DNA of 64,000 nt. Origin: Vreelandella olivaria. GTDB taxonomy: Bacteria; Pseudomonadota; Gammaproteobacteria; Pseudomonadales; Halomonadaceae. The DNA lies in contig AP019416.1 of assembly GCA_004295565.1 (NCBI GenBank), positions 3,162,001 to 3,226,000 of the forward strand, in the 5' to 3' direction. Below, in pieces: positions 30,232 to 40,756 of the stretch (within the stretch, counting starts at the first letter, position 1; the number at the start of each line of letters is the position of its first letter). Position numbers and translations under genes: made by a program. Below the pieces are notes generated by a model. The model was not told the DNA's origin and did no database searches. It worked only from the letters and a program-made list of their open reading frames with translations.

Positions 30232-30313
30232 GGGTAAGCCACTTACCTTTTGTGCGTTCTTGCTAACGCGTAATTCCAGGCAGAAGATTCTCGCATATTA
30301 CCCCTTGCGAGAG

Positions 30314-30648
30314 ATGACCATCATGAGTTTGTCACTGCCAGACGCGATCACCACTTACTTCCGCATCAGTAACGGGCGGACGACACCCACCTTGGCGATT
30401 GCTTTACCCAAGATGCCTGTGTGTTGGATGAGGGAGAAACGCATCGCGGGCGAACCGCTATTCAATCATGGCTACGTGCCACCCGTGCCAAGATTGCGTA
30501 TCGCGTCGAGCCGGTCAGTGTTTCCCATCAAGACAACACGATGGTGGTTACCGCCACCGTGACCGGCAACTTCCCCGGCAGCCCAGTGCAACTGGATCAC
30601 ACTTTCCAGCTTGCTGATGCACAAATCCAGTCATTGGAGATTCACTAA
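30314..30648 (+). CDS. NTF2/SnoaL-like protein, frameshifted
   Basis: A small nuclear-transport-factor-2-like protein of about 111 residues: LSLPDAITTYFRISNG, then after a GGGG run read as GGG (near 30377) DDTHLGDCFTQDACVLDEGE and TVTGNFPGSPVQLDHTFQLA. The stop codon overlaps the SDR start (TAATG), so the genes are translationally coupled. A start at 30323 is also possible. The catalytic role is unknown; NTF2-like proteins beside SDR genes are common in HxlR-controlled units. Confidence 0.75.
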
Positions 30649-31420
30649 TGAACCTGAACTTGAACGGGCGACGCGTATTGATCACCGGTGGTAGCAAAGG
30701 GGTTGGCGCTGCCGTGGTGGCACTCCTTCGCGGGGAAGGCGCGCAGGTGCTGACCACGGCCCGCACCCGCCCGCCGAGCTGCCTGAAGCGCTGTTTGTTG
30801 CTGCTGACTTAACCACTGCCGAAGGCTGTTCCTCGGTGGCCGAGGCAGTCAACGAACGCTTGGGCGGAGTGGATATTATCGTTCATGTGCTGGGTGGCTC
30901 ATCCGCGCCCGGCGGCGGGTTCGCTGCCCTTGGGGAGGATGAGTGGCAGCGCGAGCTCGACATCAACCTGTTTCCTGCCGTACGGCTGGATCGCGCCCTG
31001 CTGCCCGGCATGCTGGCCCAGGGCGGTGGGGTGATTATCCACGTGACCTCCATTCAGCGTGAACTCCCCCTGCCCGAATCAACCACGGCTTACGCGGCGG
31101 CTAAAGCTGCGCTCTCCACCTATAGCAAGAGCTTGTCCAAGGAAGTGTCGCCCAAAGGAGTGCGTGTGGTTCGAGTTTCACCCGGCTGGATCGAGACGGA
31201 AGCTGCCGTTGCGCTGGCCGAGCGGATTGCCCAAGACGCAGGTACCGATTACGCAGGTGGCAAGCAGATCATCATGGAATCGCTGGGTGGCATCCCGATT
31301 GGCCGCCCTTCGAAGCCTGCTGAAGTAGCCAACCTGATTGCGTTTCTGGCGTCACCGCTGGCGGCGACCATCACGGGTACGGAGTATGTGATTGATGGTG
31401 GTACGGTGCCTGTTGCTTGA
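30648..31420 (+). CDS. Short-chain dehydrogenase/reductase (SDR), frameshifted
   Basis: A classical SDR of about 258 residues that uses NAD(P)H. Seen are the nucleotide loop [18 protein letters not shown] (NNAG-like position), the catalytic Ser in [14 protein letters not shown] for the Tyr-x3-Lys pair, and the C-terminal [13 protein letters not shown] frame change near 30770 joins RTRPPELPEAL. Substrate is unknown. It follows the NTF2-like gene with a 1-base overlap and is divergent from HxlR. Confidence 0.9.
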
Positions 31421-31444
31421 GGGCGATGGTGAAATGGAGGTTGT

Positions 31445-31903
31445 CTATCGTATGGCGTGTATATCATCGATATCGACCGGTCTTGAGAGCACTGATTTAT
31501 AACGAATCAAGTCTTCCTTCAGCATCAAGGGAAGCTTCAGGCCCAGTACACTGACTATTTCATAGCGGTCAAACTCTATATTTAGCGACGCCCAATCCTG
31601 GCTGGCGGTATCAAAAATTTGCGCACCATCAGCGTTGCCAACTTCCACCTTAATGCCTTCATACTTGAACTGGACGTAGGTTAAATCCCAGCCCTCCTCG
31701 CAGTAGTGCTTGGCGGGCTTGGATATGTATGACTGGCCAGCCTGAACCACTTTTGAAAAGTGTTCGCCGGGGACAAACAGATCAATATCGTTCAGTTCAC
31801 GCTCAGCGCCATACCCCTTTGCGGCGAGTCCCCCGCATATTTGAAAAGGGATATTGCTATCTCTCAGTAACCCTACTATCCACTCGGCTGCTAACTGATG
31901 CAC
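31445..31903 (-). CDS. Nucleotidyltransferase-fold protein
   Basis: An intact 152-residue protein with the nucleotidyltransferase motif GG-x(12)-D-x-D (CGGLAAKGYGAERELNDIDL) and later residues VQFKYEGIKVEVGNADGAQI that include a possible third acidic residue. The length suits single-domain transferases such as resistance-type or MNT-like proteins. The substrate is unknown. It starts a group of minus-strand genes with lower GC (31445-33345). Confidence 0.65.
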   Translation of the reverse strand: MHQLAAEWIVGLLRDSNIPFQICGGLAAKGYGAERELNDIDLFVPGEHFSKVVQAGQSYISKPAKHYCEEGWDLTYVQFKYEGIKVEVGNADGAQIFDTASQDWASLNIEFDRYEIVSVLGLKLPLMLKEDLIRYKSVLSRPVDIDDIHAIR

Positions 31904-32002
31904 AAATTCTCCTGCGGCTGCCTATCAGCCCGCGCCCTATCGGTATCTGAGGGGCACCAGCTGATTCTGAAAAAACACCTGTTAATGCTTTTATGCAATC
32001 TC

Positions 32003-32490
32003 TCACTTTACTATCACTATGTTCAAGTCTTCTGAATCCGTGGGTGGTTCAAAATAGCTAGTCACCATTTTAAACACCTCTTCGGTATCGAAATGTGCCC
32101 GAGCGGGTTGTTGCTTTTGTCTTTCTTTCAGTTGCTTTAAGCAGCCCTTGTCATCAATCGTCAGGTAATAGAGCTCGTGAGGTATTCCGTGTTCTGTGTA
32201 TATCTCTTTGAACCAGTCTCGCTGTTTTGGGTATTAGCGGGCATATCTAATACCACTGAGGTGCCTGCCATCAGGATCTGCTTAACGTGCTCTCTGAGTA
32301 TTGGCTTGAGACGCGAAGCGTAGTTTAGGTAATCGTTAAAACCCTCGATTTCACCAGGGTAAAGGGCCTCTAGCCATGCATCTTCTGAGATCAGCACAGC
32401 CTCTCGCTCTTGAGCAATTTTGACTGACAAGGTGCTTTTCCCAGCGCCCATTTTACCACAGAAGAATATGAGTGTTCCGTAGCGATTCAA
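32003..32490 (-). CDS. P-loop kinase-like ATPase (AAA_33/zeta-like), frameshifted
   Basis: About 162 residues. Walker A is FFCGKMGAGKSTLSVKIA; a DAW motif after strand 2 (LISEDAWLEALYPGEIEGF) and VVLDMPANT for Walker B place it in the zeta-toxin/small kinase-like AAA_33 group. A frame change near 32230 restores PKQRDWFKEIYTEHGIPHEL and a C-terminus ending NIVIVK. It could phosphorylate a small molecule such as an antibiotic or nucleotide sugar. No antitoxin-like gene is adjacent, so a toxin role is not supported. Confidence 0.65.
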
Positions 32491-32769
32491 TGTCCTTCTC
32501 CTTGTCGTTAAAGGCAGCGTGACGTAGTCAATATAAACTCAAAATAGTTCAACGCTTACCCTCCCACATCCGATTAGCAATTATGTATATGCCTTCAAAG
32601 ATGGAACTAGCTTAAGCTAAGGTGGCGTGTGGCATGATCTAGAGCCAGTGTGTACCCTCACTGATGGTGTATCATGCACTATTGTGTAATTCAGCTGTAA
32701 ATTCCATACCCATAAAGAAAAAAACAACATGGAGACAGCAGAGGATATAGTCATTACTTACCCAGCAAC

Positions 32770-33345
32770 TTATGCGCGAAAATAGTGATCAAAGAAGGCT
32801 TTACACGCTTCCAGTAAAACTTCTCCCCTCTGGCTCGCCAATATTATAATCGTATTTAGTAAACTCTTGTGCTAAATTGATAGGCACGTTAAATATACAG
32901 TCAGCAACATCCTCTTCATCTTCTGCCTCTAGCTCTTTTTCCTGTATCTTCACCCACTTTTCTTTGATTGGATAGTAACAATCCGGCAAATTACCTCTTT
33001 CCTCCAAATGGTTAATGACCTCTTCCCTCTGTGAGTAACACCCCAAATCTCCTGACCATCAACCCAGAGTGACGCTTCTGAGAACATAACATGCTCTTCA
33101 GCTACACAGAAGTAAACCTCGTGACCTTTTGAAATACTGCGCCTCAAATCATCATGATTGAGAACAGGAGATATTCCAACCCCACAATCCCAGATGAAAA
33201 CTTGTTCCTCCAAAGTGACTACGCCAAAGAACTCCGCTTTCTCTTTATCAAAGGTTTTTCTGACTTTCAGTTTTTTTTGAATATTTTTAATGTCAATAGA
33301 ACGGCAAGCCATCCATGTCAATGATGCGCCCATTTGCACTTCCAT
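32770..33345 (-). CDS. Hypothetical protein, AT-rich, frameshifted
   Basis: About 190 residues that I do not recognise. Seen are RSIDIKNIQKKLKVRKTF, FFGVVTLEEQVFIWDCGVGI, then SLWVDGQEIWGVTHR, an acidic stretch EKELEAEDEEDVADCIFNVP, and after a likely second shift an end FFDHYFRA. Frame changes lie near 33035 and 32820; without the second it stops at 32801. No signal peptide or membrane helix is seen. It is clearly more AT-rich than the surrounding core, with AT-rich non-coding sequence on both sides. Confidence 0.55.
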
Positions 33346-33580
33346 ATGTAAATTCAGAGTAAAAAATAAAACTTATCATTCAAAATAGAAAAATAAAACC
33401 AAAATATAAAATTAGACCATATATTTCCATTTTTCTTCATATATTTCATATGGGATTTACGCACTTTAAAATTAGATTAATCAAGTGAGTCAACTACTTA
33501 TACGATCACGGCTAAGTAGCAGCCGCTTTAAGTCTGTGGTAAGTGTGGTGTATATCAACCGCCCTTTTACCTCTTAAGCA

Positions 33581-34538
33581 TTAGAAGCTTCTAGCCAAAA
33601 GCGATTCAAGCTTCAACTCTGGATACTGCTTCGCCACATTCGCAACGTCGTTGCGGGTCTCTTCTATTATCCACTCTCTTACTTGCTTGGCCGCGTCGCT
33701 CAGTGGCTTTTTTACGCGAATGAACCAGATGACAAAGCCGTTCTGTAGCAATCGCGGTTGGAGTAGCGGGCACCAGCGAGCCCGTTTCCAGCCAGTGGGA
33801 TGCGATGTTTAGCCAGCCGATGGCGATACCCTGGCCAGCAGGGCCGCCTGGATCACGACGGCATAGTCCGAAAATACCAGCGAGTGAGTGGTTCCATAAG
33901 CCTGCAGATGGAAATTGGGCAAAAGCTCAAACCAGTCTATGCGGCTATCGCTGAGGCTAATCAGGGTGGTGGAGACATCATTGCCGGACGATTCGAGCTG
34001 CTGCTTTCGATAGGCCGGGCTGCAGACCGGCACCAGTATCTCCGGCAGTATCAACGAGGCATCATGCAGAATGTCCTCCCCCGTAACAAAGCGAATCCCC
34101 AGGTCAACATCCTCGACCGAGCCGCTGACCGACCCCGATATCAGTTGAAAGCGCAGATCGATATGGGGTAGCTGCGCCTGCAGCCTGTGCATGCGCGGCA
34201 TCAGCCAATGGTGGTGAAGGCGGTTGATACCGACAACGTGACGGTTTCAAGCCCAGTGCTGCGCGCCCGGATTTCCTGAATCGCCGCTTCGATATTGTGG
34301 AAGCCATCAACAACGCCTTGATAAAGTATCTCGCCACTCTCGGTCAGCTCGGTTTTACCGGGCGTGCGCAAGAACAGTTTGACCTCCAGATACTCTTCCA
34401 GAAGCGCCAGCATGCGGCTGACCGCCGGCTGGGTAACCCCAGTTCGGCAGCGGCTTTGGTGAAGTTACCGCAGCGGGCCGCTGACTCAAAAACAAACAGG
34501 GCGTTGGCACTGGGTAGTTGTCGGCGCAATGTAGGCAT
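33581..34538 (-). CDS. LysR-family regulator of the adjacent ABC operon, frameshifted
   Basis: A LysR protein of about 318 residues: LPSANALFVFESAARCGNFT for the DNA-binding domain, EYLEVKLFLRTPGKTELTES, then HRLQAQLPHIDLRFQLISGS in the effector domain and an ending YPELKLESLLARSF. Frame changes lie near 34440, 34205, 33835 and 33750. The N-terminal form (LPSANALxxFE) is that of GcvA/choline-type LysR proteins. It is divergent from the polyamine-type ABC operon with a 108-base gap and probably controls it. Confidence 0.85.
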
Positions 34539-34646
34539 GATTTCAGGTTATGCCACCACCAAGAATTTCGCAATTGTCCGCTCCCCTTATCTGCTGTACT
34601 CAATGACAACCGATAGGCATCACAACAATGAAAGGTGATAAATCCT

Positions 34647-35756
34647 ATGGATGAGCGAGACAGTGTGGGGGTTGCCATACGCTCCATCAGTAAGCGGTAT
34701 GGCAGCACGGTAGCCCTGAAAGACATAACCTTAAATATTGAGCCGGGTGAATTCGTATCGCTGCTGGGCCCTTCAGGCTCGGGAAAAACGACCTTGCTTG
34801 GCGCCTTGGGTGGGTTCGTCATGCCGTCATCAGGGACGGTATGGGTCGGCGATCAGGACATGACCTACATGCCGCCGCACAAGCGCAACATCGGCATCGT
34901 CTTTCAGAGTTACGCGCTCTTTCCTCACATGAGTGTCGGCGAAAACGTCGCCTTTCCCTTGCGGGCTCGTCGCCTCCCCAAGTCAACATGGCCGGAACGG
35001 GTTCGTCAGGCGCTGGCCATGGTGGAACTGGATGGCTATCAGGATCGGGGAGTATCACAGCTTTCAGGCGGCCAACGGCAGCGGGTCGCTCTTGCCAGAG
35101 CAATCGTGTTCGAGCCACGGCTAATCCTGATGGACGAACCGCTATCAGCGCTGGATAAGCAGCTGCGCGAGACGATGCAGATTGAACTGCGCCGCTTACA
35201 CCGCAAATTGGGGGCCACCGTGGTGTATGTGACCCATGACCAGCGTGAGGCGCTGACCATGAGCGACAGGGTCGCGATCCTCAAGGATGGTGAGCTGGTA
35301 CAGATCGGCGCCCCCGAAACGCTGCACAACAATCCTAAAGACTCTTTTGTGGCCAGCTTTATTGGAGACTCTACCCTGCTCCCGGTGACCCGCATTGATG
35401 AGCATAGTGTCCGGCTCGGCAATCACACACTACGTTCAGCCAAACCCATCGCCTCTCATGCGGAGTTGCTGCTGGCCATTCAAACCGAAAAACTGCTGAT
35501 CGATGATGGCAGCCATGAGCCCGGCGTCAATCGCCTGCCATGTCGGGTCATGGAGGCCGTCTACCAGGGCGATAGCCTGCGATTGTTCCTCGAACTGGAA
35601 GACGGCACCTCCATCAGTCTGCGTCAGCCCAGCCACCATGCCGCAAGACTACAGATTCCACCGCTCGGCGAGCGCTTGAGCGTGGTACTGCATCCAGAGG
35701 ACACCATCATCGTGCCTCGTTCGGGATGCCCCACTCCGGCGACAAACGTTGCCTGA
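34647..35756 (+). CDS. PotA-like ABC transporter ATPase
   Basis: An intact 369-residue ATPase of a polyamine/spermidine-type importer. Seen are Walker A GPSGSGKTTLL, the signature LSGGQRQRVALARAI, Walker B LILMDEPLSALD, the switch His in YVTHDQREAL, and a C-terminal TOBE domain (PCRVMEAVYQGDSLRLFLE). Start ATG 34647 has AAAGGTG upstream; a GTG 12 bases earlier is in frame. It is first in the operon that continues with a HAD hydrolase, an FAD oxidase, the binding protein and two permeases. Confidence 0.93.
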   Translation: MDERDSVGVAIRSISKRYGSTVALKDITLNIEPGEFVSLLGPSGSGKTTLLGALGGFVMPSSGTVWVGDQDMTYMPPHKRNIGIVFQSYALFPHMSVGENVAFPLRARRLPKSTWPERVRQALAMVELDGYQDRGVSQLSGGQRQRVALARAIVFEPRLILMDEPLSALDKQLRETMQIELRRLHRKLGATVVYVTHDQREALTMSDRVAILKDGELVQIGAPETLHNNPKDSFVASFIGDSTLLPVTRIDEHSVRLGNHTLRSAKPIASHAELLLAIQTEKLLIDDGSHEPGVNRLPCRVMEAVYQGDSLRLFLELEDGTSISLRQPSHHAARLQIPPLGERLSVVLHPEDTIIVPRSGCPTPATNVA

Positions 35757-35796
35757 CATAACTTCAAAGCACCTTAGCAAGGAGTCATACACGATC

Positions 35797-36495
35797 ATGG
35801 AACTTTCCAATTTTAAAGTTCTTACCTTCGATGTCGTGGGCACGCTGATCGATTTCGAAACCGGTGTACTGAATGCTGTCCGTCGCATTGGTGGCAATGC
35901 TGCTCAAGACCTGAGCGACAACACCATCTTCGAGGCCTACAAACGTGGGCGGGATCGCTACCCTGGCCGTTCGAGTAGTGCCATGGCGGATGTCTATCGC
36001 TCGCTGGCGGAGGAGTTGAAGCTACCTGCAGATTCGGTTTCGGCCGATGCCTTCCAGTTGGCGGTGCTGCGTTGGCCGGCTTTTGAGGATTCGGTGGCGG
36101 CACTGAAGCGCCTTCGTAAACACTATCGCCTGGTGGCGATGACCAATGCTGATCGCACAGCGTTCTCCTGCTACTCGCATATTCTCGACAACCCGTTCGA
36201 CGATAGCGTGACCTGCGACGAGACCGGTGTAGCCAAGCCCAATCCTCAATTCTTCGCTTACAACCGTGGTCGTCAGGCCGCTCACGGCTATCAATTCTCG
36301 GAAATACTGCATGTCGCCCAGAGCCAGTACCACGACATCGGCATTGCCAAGGAACTGGGTTACACCACTTGCTGGATTGAGCGTCGTCAAGGCCAGCCGG
36401 GGTTCGGCGGCACACCGGAACCGGCACAGGTGACAACGCCAGACTTCCATTTTCCCACGCTGAAGGCGTTGGCCGACGCCGTGGAGAAGGTGTGA
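35797..36495 (+). CDS. HAD-family hydrolase (haloacid dehalogenase type II-like)
   Basis: An intact 232-residue HAD protein. The nucleophile is the Asp in VLTFDVVGTLIDFETGVL; motif II is VAMTNADRTAF; the Lys motif is CDETGVAKPNPQFFAYN; the last acidic motif lies around SQYHDIGIAKELGY. It resembles haloacid dehalogenase type II but many such proteins are phosphatases. It sits between the ABC ATPase and FAD oxidase genes, one base before the latter, so it likely acts on the imported compound or its oxidation product. Confidence 0.85.
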   Translation: MELSNFKVLTFDVVGTLIDFETGVLNAVRRIGGNAAQDLSDNTIFEAYKRGRDRYPGRSSSAMADVYRSLAEELKLPADSVSADAFQLAVLRWPAFEDSVAALKRLRKHYRLVAMTNADRTAFSCYSHILDNPFDDSVTCDETGVAKPNPQFFAYNRGRQAAHGYQFSEILHVAQSQYHDIGIAKELGYTTCWIERRQGQPGFGGTPEPAQVTTPDFHFPTLKALADAVEKV

Positions 36496-36496
36496 C

Positions 36497-37804
36497 ATGA
36501 ATGGGCCTCAGCCGGTATCCCAGATTGCTTCGCTTTGGCGTGATACGGCGAAGACTGCCCCGAATTTTTCGCGTCTTTCCAACGATAAAACCGTCGATGT
36601 CGCGATAATCGGGGGAGGATACACGGGATTAACAGCGGCCCATCGGCTGGCAGAAAGGGACGTTCAATCGATTGTGGTGGATGCCAACCCTATCGGCTGG
36701 GGCGCAAGCGGACGTAATGGCGGAGTGGTATCCGCCAAATTCCGGCTGTCGTTTCCCAGCATCGCCCAGGCCCACGGCATGCCGGTCGCCACTGCTATGC
36801 ACCGGCTCTGCCATGAGGCAGTGGATGAGGTGGACGCTTTGATTCAGTCGTATGGCCTGGAGAGCGCCCGCTTCACACGCTGCGGCAACCTGCGCTGTGC
36901 CCACACAGCCAAGGCTCTTAAAGGCATTTCCGAAGAAGCCGAGTGGATGCGGCGGGAAATGGGCGATGATTCGCTACGCTGCCTTTCTGCTGGCGAGGTA
37001 GCCGAAGAGACTGGGTCTCATGCGTTTAAGGGTGGGGTTTTAGGGCTTGGCGTAGGTACCTTGCACCCACTCGACTATGTGCGGGGTTTGGCGGAAGGGC
37101 TCAATCAACGCCATGGCGAGCTCGTCTTCGAGCGAACTCCGGCCACTAGCATTCGCCGCCTGAATGATGGTGTTCATATCACGACGCCAGGCGGTGAGAT
37201 CAAGGCGCGACAGGTGATCCTGGCCACTAATGCCTATTCGGACATCACGCCTGTCAGTGCCACGATCAAGGCGCGTCTGGTGCCGTTTAGAAGTTCGATT
37301 ATCGCCACTCACCCTCTTCCAGAGGCGCTGCAGAACTACCTGTTGATCAAGGATAGAAGCTATGGCGAAACCCGCCGAATGATGCGCTGGTTTCGCAAGG
37401 TCGATGGACGGATCGTATTTGGCGGTCGTGGGGCGTTTGGGAAGCGTGATTCTCAGGCGGCGTTCGATTCCCTGCAGAGCGCCATGGTGTCGCTCTTTCC
37501 AGCGCTTGCCGATATCGGCATTGCCTATCGCTGGTCGGGGCATGTGGGCATGACGCTGGATGCTTTGCCCCATGTCGGCAGATTTGACGACCGCGTTTGC
37601 TACGCCGCCGGTTACAACGGCGCTGGCGTGGCCATGTCGACATTGCTCGGGCGGTTGGCGGCAGACTACGCCATGGGTGAAAGCCCTGACGTGGCGCTGC
37701 TCGCCGCGGAACGGCTCAAGGCCGTCCCGCTTTACCCCTTGCGTGAAGTCGGTATTCGACTGGTAGCGGGTTACTACCAGTTCCTTGATGCAATCGGGCG
37801 CTGA
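36497..37804 (+). CDS. FAD-dependent amine oxidase-like protein (DAO family)
   Basis: An intact 435-residue flavoprotein of the D-amino-acid-oxidase fold, near the gamma-glutamylputrescine oxidase (PuuB/OrdL) group. The dinucleotide site is VAIIGGGYTGLTAAHRLAER, followed by GWGASGRNGGVVSAKFRLSF, a PuuB-like signature, and the late HVGMTLDALPHVGR and CYAAGYNGAGVAM near the C-terminus. It would oxidise a secondary or primary amine with release of peroxide. Its place within an amine-type ABC operon suggests it degrades the imported substrate. No PuuA-type glutamine synthetase is present. Confidence 0.88.
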   Translation: MNGPQPVSQIASLWRDTAKTAPNFSRLSNDKTVDVAIIGGGYTGLTAAHRLAERDVQSIVVDANPIGWGASGRNGGVVSAKFRLSFPSIAQAHGMPVATAMHRLCHEAVDEVDALIQSYGLESARFTRCGNLRCAHTAKALKGISEEAEWMRREMGDDSLRCLSAGEVAEETGSHAFKGGVLGLGVGTLHPLDYVRGLAEGLNQRHGELVFERTPATSIRRLNDGVHITTPGGEIKARQVILATNAYSDITPVSATIKARLVPFRSSIIATHPLPEALQNYLLIKDRSYGETRRMMRWFRKVDGRIVFGGRGAFGKRDSQAAFDSLQSAMVSLFPALADIGIAYRWSGHVGMTLDALPHVGRFDDRVCYAAGYNGAGVAMSTLLGRLAADYAMGESPDVALLAAERLKAVPLYPLREVGIRLVAGYYQFLDAIGR

Positions 37805-37843
37805 TTGGGCGTCGGACGCATTTACTCAGTTGGAGGTCGCAAG

Positions 37844-38898
37844 ATGAAAGATACTAACTGCTTCAAATACTTGCTTGGTTCCTCGGTAATGGTTGTTGGT
37901 GCGCTTGGCGCTGGGCAAACGCTGGCCGACGGCGAAATCACGTTCGTCTCTCAGGGTGGCGCGTATCAGGAGGCCCAAACGGTGGCCATTCTCGACCCGG
38001 TTGCTGAGGCGCTGGGCATCACCATTCGTCAGGAGAGCGCCCCCGACGCCTGGCCGATGATCAAGACGCAAGGCACCACCGGCCAGGCGGTATGGGACGT
38101 GGTCGATACACCACCATTGAACTGTGAGCGGGGCGGCAATCAAGGGCTGATTGCGGAACTCGACTTCAGCCAGATTCCTAACGCCGAGTCGATGCCCGAG
38201 GAGTATAAGACGCCCTACTCGGTTGCCTACGAGTTCTACTCCAGCGTACTGGCCTACAATCCAGAGGCCTTCGCTGGCAATCCGCCGCAAAGCTGGGAGG
38301 ACTTCTGGAATGTAGAGGAGTATCCCGGTAACCGTGCACTGCGCAACCACCCGCTGGGAACGCTTGAAGCCGCCTTGATGGCTGATGGTGTTGCACGAGA
38401 AGAGCTCTATCCGCTAGATGTTGACCGGGCCTTCGCCAAGCTCGAGGAGATCAAACCGCATATCACCACCTGGTGACCTCCGGCGGGCAGTCGGCGCAGC
38501 TCCTCTACGATGGCGAAGTGGATATGTTGATGATGTGGAATGGCCGAGTTAGCGCCATCATCAATGAAGGCGCTGATGCTGACTTCACCTATAACGATGG
38601 GGTCTTGCAGAACACGCACCTGTGCATTATCGAAGGCGCGCCCAATCAGGAGACGGCCGTCGAGTTCATTAACGCAGCCATCGACCCTGAGTATCAGGCC
38701 AACCTGCCTCTGCATATCGACTACGGCCCCGGTAATCCGGCCGCCTTCGATACCGGCAAGATTCCTGATGAGCGTGCCAGGGAGTTGCCGAGTTTCCCCG
38801 AAAATGCCGAGCGTCAGGTGTTGATGTCATACGAGTGGTGGGCTTCATCGGCAGGAGAACAAGCGGAACGTCGCTGGCTAGAGTTTATGCAGCGATAA
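37844..38898 (+). CDS. PotD-like periplasmic binding protein, frameshifted
   Basis: The solute-binding protein of the polyamine-type importer, about 350 residues. A signal peptide is seen (SVMVVGALGAGQTLADG, cleaved after the Ala). The mature protein begins EITFVSQGGAYQEAQTVAIL and contains WDVVDTPPLN, SVAYEFYSSVLAYNPEAF and YNDGVLQNTHLCIIEGAPN. A single lost G near 38473 breaks WW in ITTWWTSGG. AGGTCGCAAG precedes ATG 37844. Ligands may be putrescine-like amines or related cations. Confidence 0.88.
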
Positions 38899-38967
38899 GC
38901 GCGTCGTTGCCGCGGCTCGCCTGCGAGTTACGGCAACGCTTGTCGACTTCCCGATAGGAGATATCCT

Positions 38968-39866
38968 TTGAAAGCGACCGCCATTAACAATAATTACCCT
39001 CACGTTAGCCACCGGGATGCGTCACTGGGCTATCGGCGGCGCGAGCATGCGCTCATGCTGCTTTTGATGTCGCCCGCCGTGCTGGTGGTTTTTGTGCTAC
39101 TGCTCATTCCGCTCGGTTGGTTGATCGGTCAATCGTTCTATGCCGACGGTTTTTCGCTGGAGCACTATCAGCGAATCTTCACGGAAGGCATCTACTGGAA
39201 TACGTTCTGGGTCACGTTTCGCATCAGTTTTATCGTCACGCTGCTGGCGCTGCTAATGGGCTACCCCATTGCCTACGCGGCGTCGATATTGCCACGGCGC
39301 TGGTCGATGCTGGTACTGGCGCTGGTGATTCTGCCATTCTGGACCAGCGTACTGGTGAGAGCCTACGCCTGGCTGATTCTGCTACAACGCTCAGGGGTGG
39401 TGAATGAGTCGCTGATGGGCATAGGCCTTATCGATGCACCGCTGGCACTGGTGCATAACGAGCTGGGCACGATCATCGCCACCGTGCATATCCTGCTGCC
39501 ATTCATGGTCTTGCCGCTTTACGCCACCATGCAGAAAATTCCCGGCGACCTGATCCAGGCTGGCGCGAGCCTTGGCGGCACGCCTCTGCACGTTTTCATA
39601 CGGGTGTTCTTCCCTCTTTCGCTTAGTGGCGTGTTGGCGGGTATGACGCTGGTGTTCGTGCTATGCCTAGGCTTCTATATCACCCCCGAACTGGTGGGTG
39701 GGGGCGTACGGTCATGGCTTCGATGCTGGTCAGCCGCAACATCCAGCTCTATAACGACTGGGGCGCCGCCAGTGCTGTCAGTGTCGTGCTGCTGATCTGT
39801 GTGCTGGCCATTTTCTATGTGGTGAGCCGCCTCGTTCCCCTTGAGAAGATACTGGGTGCAAAATGA
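38968..39866 (+). CDS. PotB-like ABC permease, frameshifted
   Basis: An inner-membrane permease of about 299 residues with six helices. Seen are LMLLLMSPAVLVVFVLLLIP, GYPIAYAASILPRRWSMLVL, and the coupling-loop motif with LIQAGASLGGTPLHVFIRVF for contact with the ATPase. A GGGGGG run read one short near 39700 breaks the frame; the end LVPLEKILGAK is restored. Start is a TTG at 38968 with TAGGAG upstream. It overlaps the next permease gene by 4 bases. Confidence 0.88.
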
Positions 39867-40653
39867 ACAAACTATCCTTGAGTCGAATAAGTTTTATTGG
39901 CTATGTGGTCGTGGTGCTGATCTTCTTGATTCTGCCACTGCTCATCGTTGTGCCCATGTCGTTCTCGGACAGCCGCTTCCTCTCCTTTCCGCCCAGCAGT
40001 TTCTCATTTCGCTGGTATGACACTTTCTTCAATAATCCGGGTTGGATGTCTGCCGCGAAGACCAGTCTGATCGTGGCGTTTTCCACGGCATTGATCGCGA
40101 CACCGGTCGGCGTGGCAGCGGCTTATGCCATCAATAGTTCGACGCACTGGCTGATGCGCTATCTGAAGCTCGTACTTCTGCTGCCGTTGATCGTACCGAT
40201 TATTATCGTCGCCACCGGGGTGTTTCTTTATTTATGCCCTGTCGGGGATGCTTTACACCATTCCAGGCTTGATCATTGCGGATGTGATGCTGGCGTTGCC
40301 CTATGTAATCACTGCCGTAACCGCAGGCCTGCACGGTTTTGATCAGACCCAGGAAATGGTGGCCAGAAGCCTGGGCATGAATCGTTTCCGTAGCTTCATG
40401 AGCGTCACCCTGCCGCAGATCATGCCGAGTGTGGTCACCGGGGCGATCTTTGCGTTCATTCAGGCCCTGGACGAAACCATGGTGGCGCTCTTCATTTCGG
40501 GGGGCCAGAACCAACCCCCTGACCGTACGCATGTTCACTGCACTGCGCGACGAAATCGACCCGACCATTGCCGCTATCAGCACCTTATTAACAGCCGCTT
40601 CCTTCGCGCTGGTATTACTACTAGTACTGGCTCGCAAGCAGTCACCGGCGTAA
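39863..40653 (+). CDS. PotC-like ABC permease, frameshifted
   Basis: The second permease of the importer, about 263 residues and six helices. Seen are VVVVLIFLILPLLIVVPMSF, the substrate-side SFSFRWYDTFFNNPGWMSA, and the coupling motif MVARSLGMNRFRSFMSVTLP. Frame changes lie near 40232 and 40500 (the latter in a G run); the end is TALRDEIDPTIAAISTLL and a final helix. It begins at the ATGA overlap with potB-like gene and ends the operon. Confidence 0.88.
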
Positions 40654-40756
40654 AAACGTCATCCGGATCGTTGTCACCACTGATTTAGCAATTATGTACA
40701 AGCATTAAGCGTCCGTGCTGCATAAGCTGGTGGTGTGACTAATCAGGAGGGGCGGC

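Noticed and set aside
32491-32769. Possible antitoxin gene upstream of the P-loop kinase
   Set aside because: No open frame with protein-like sequence; only the repeated 22-base motif is visible.
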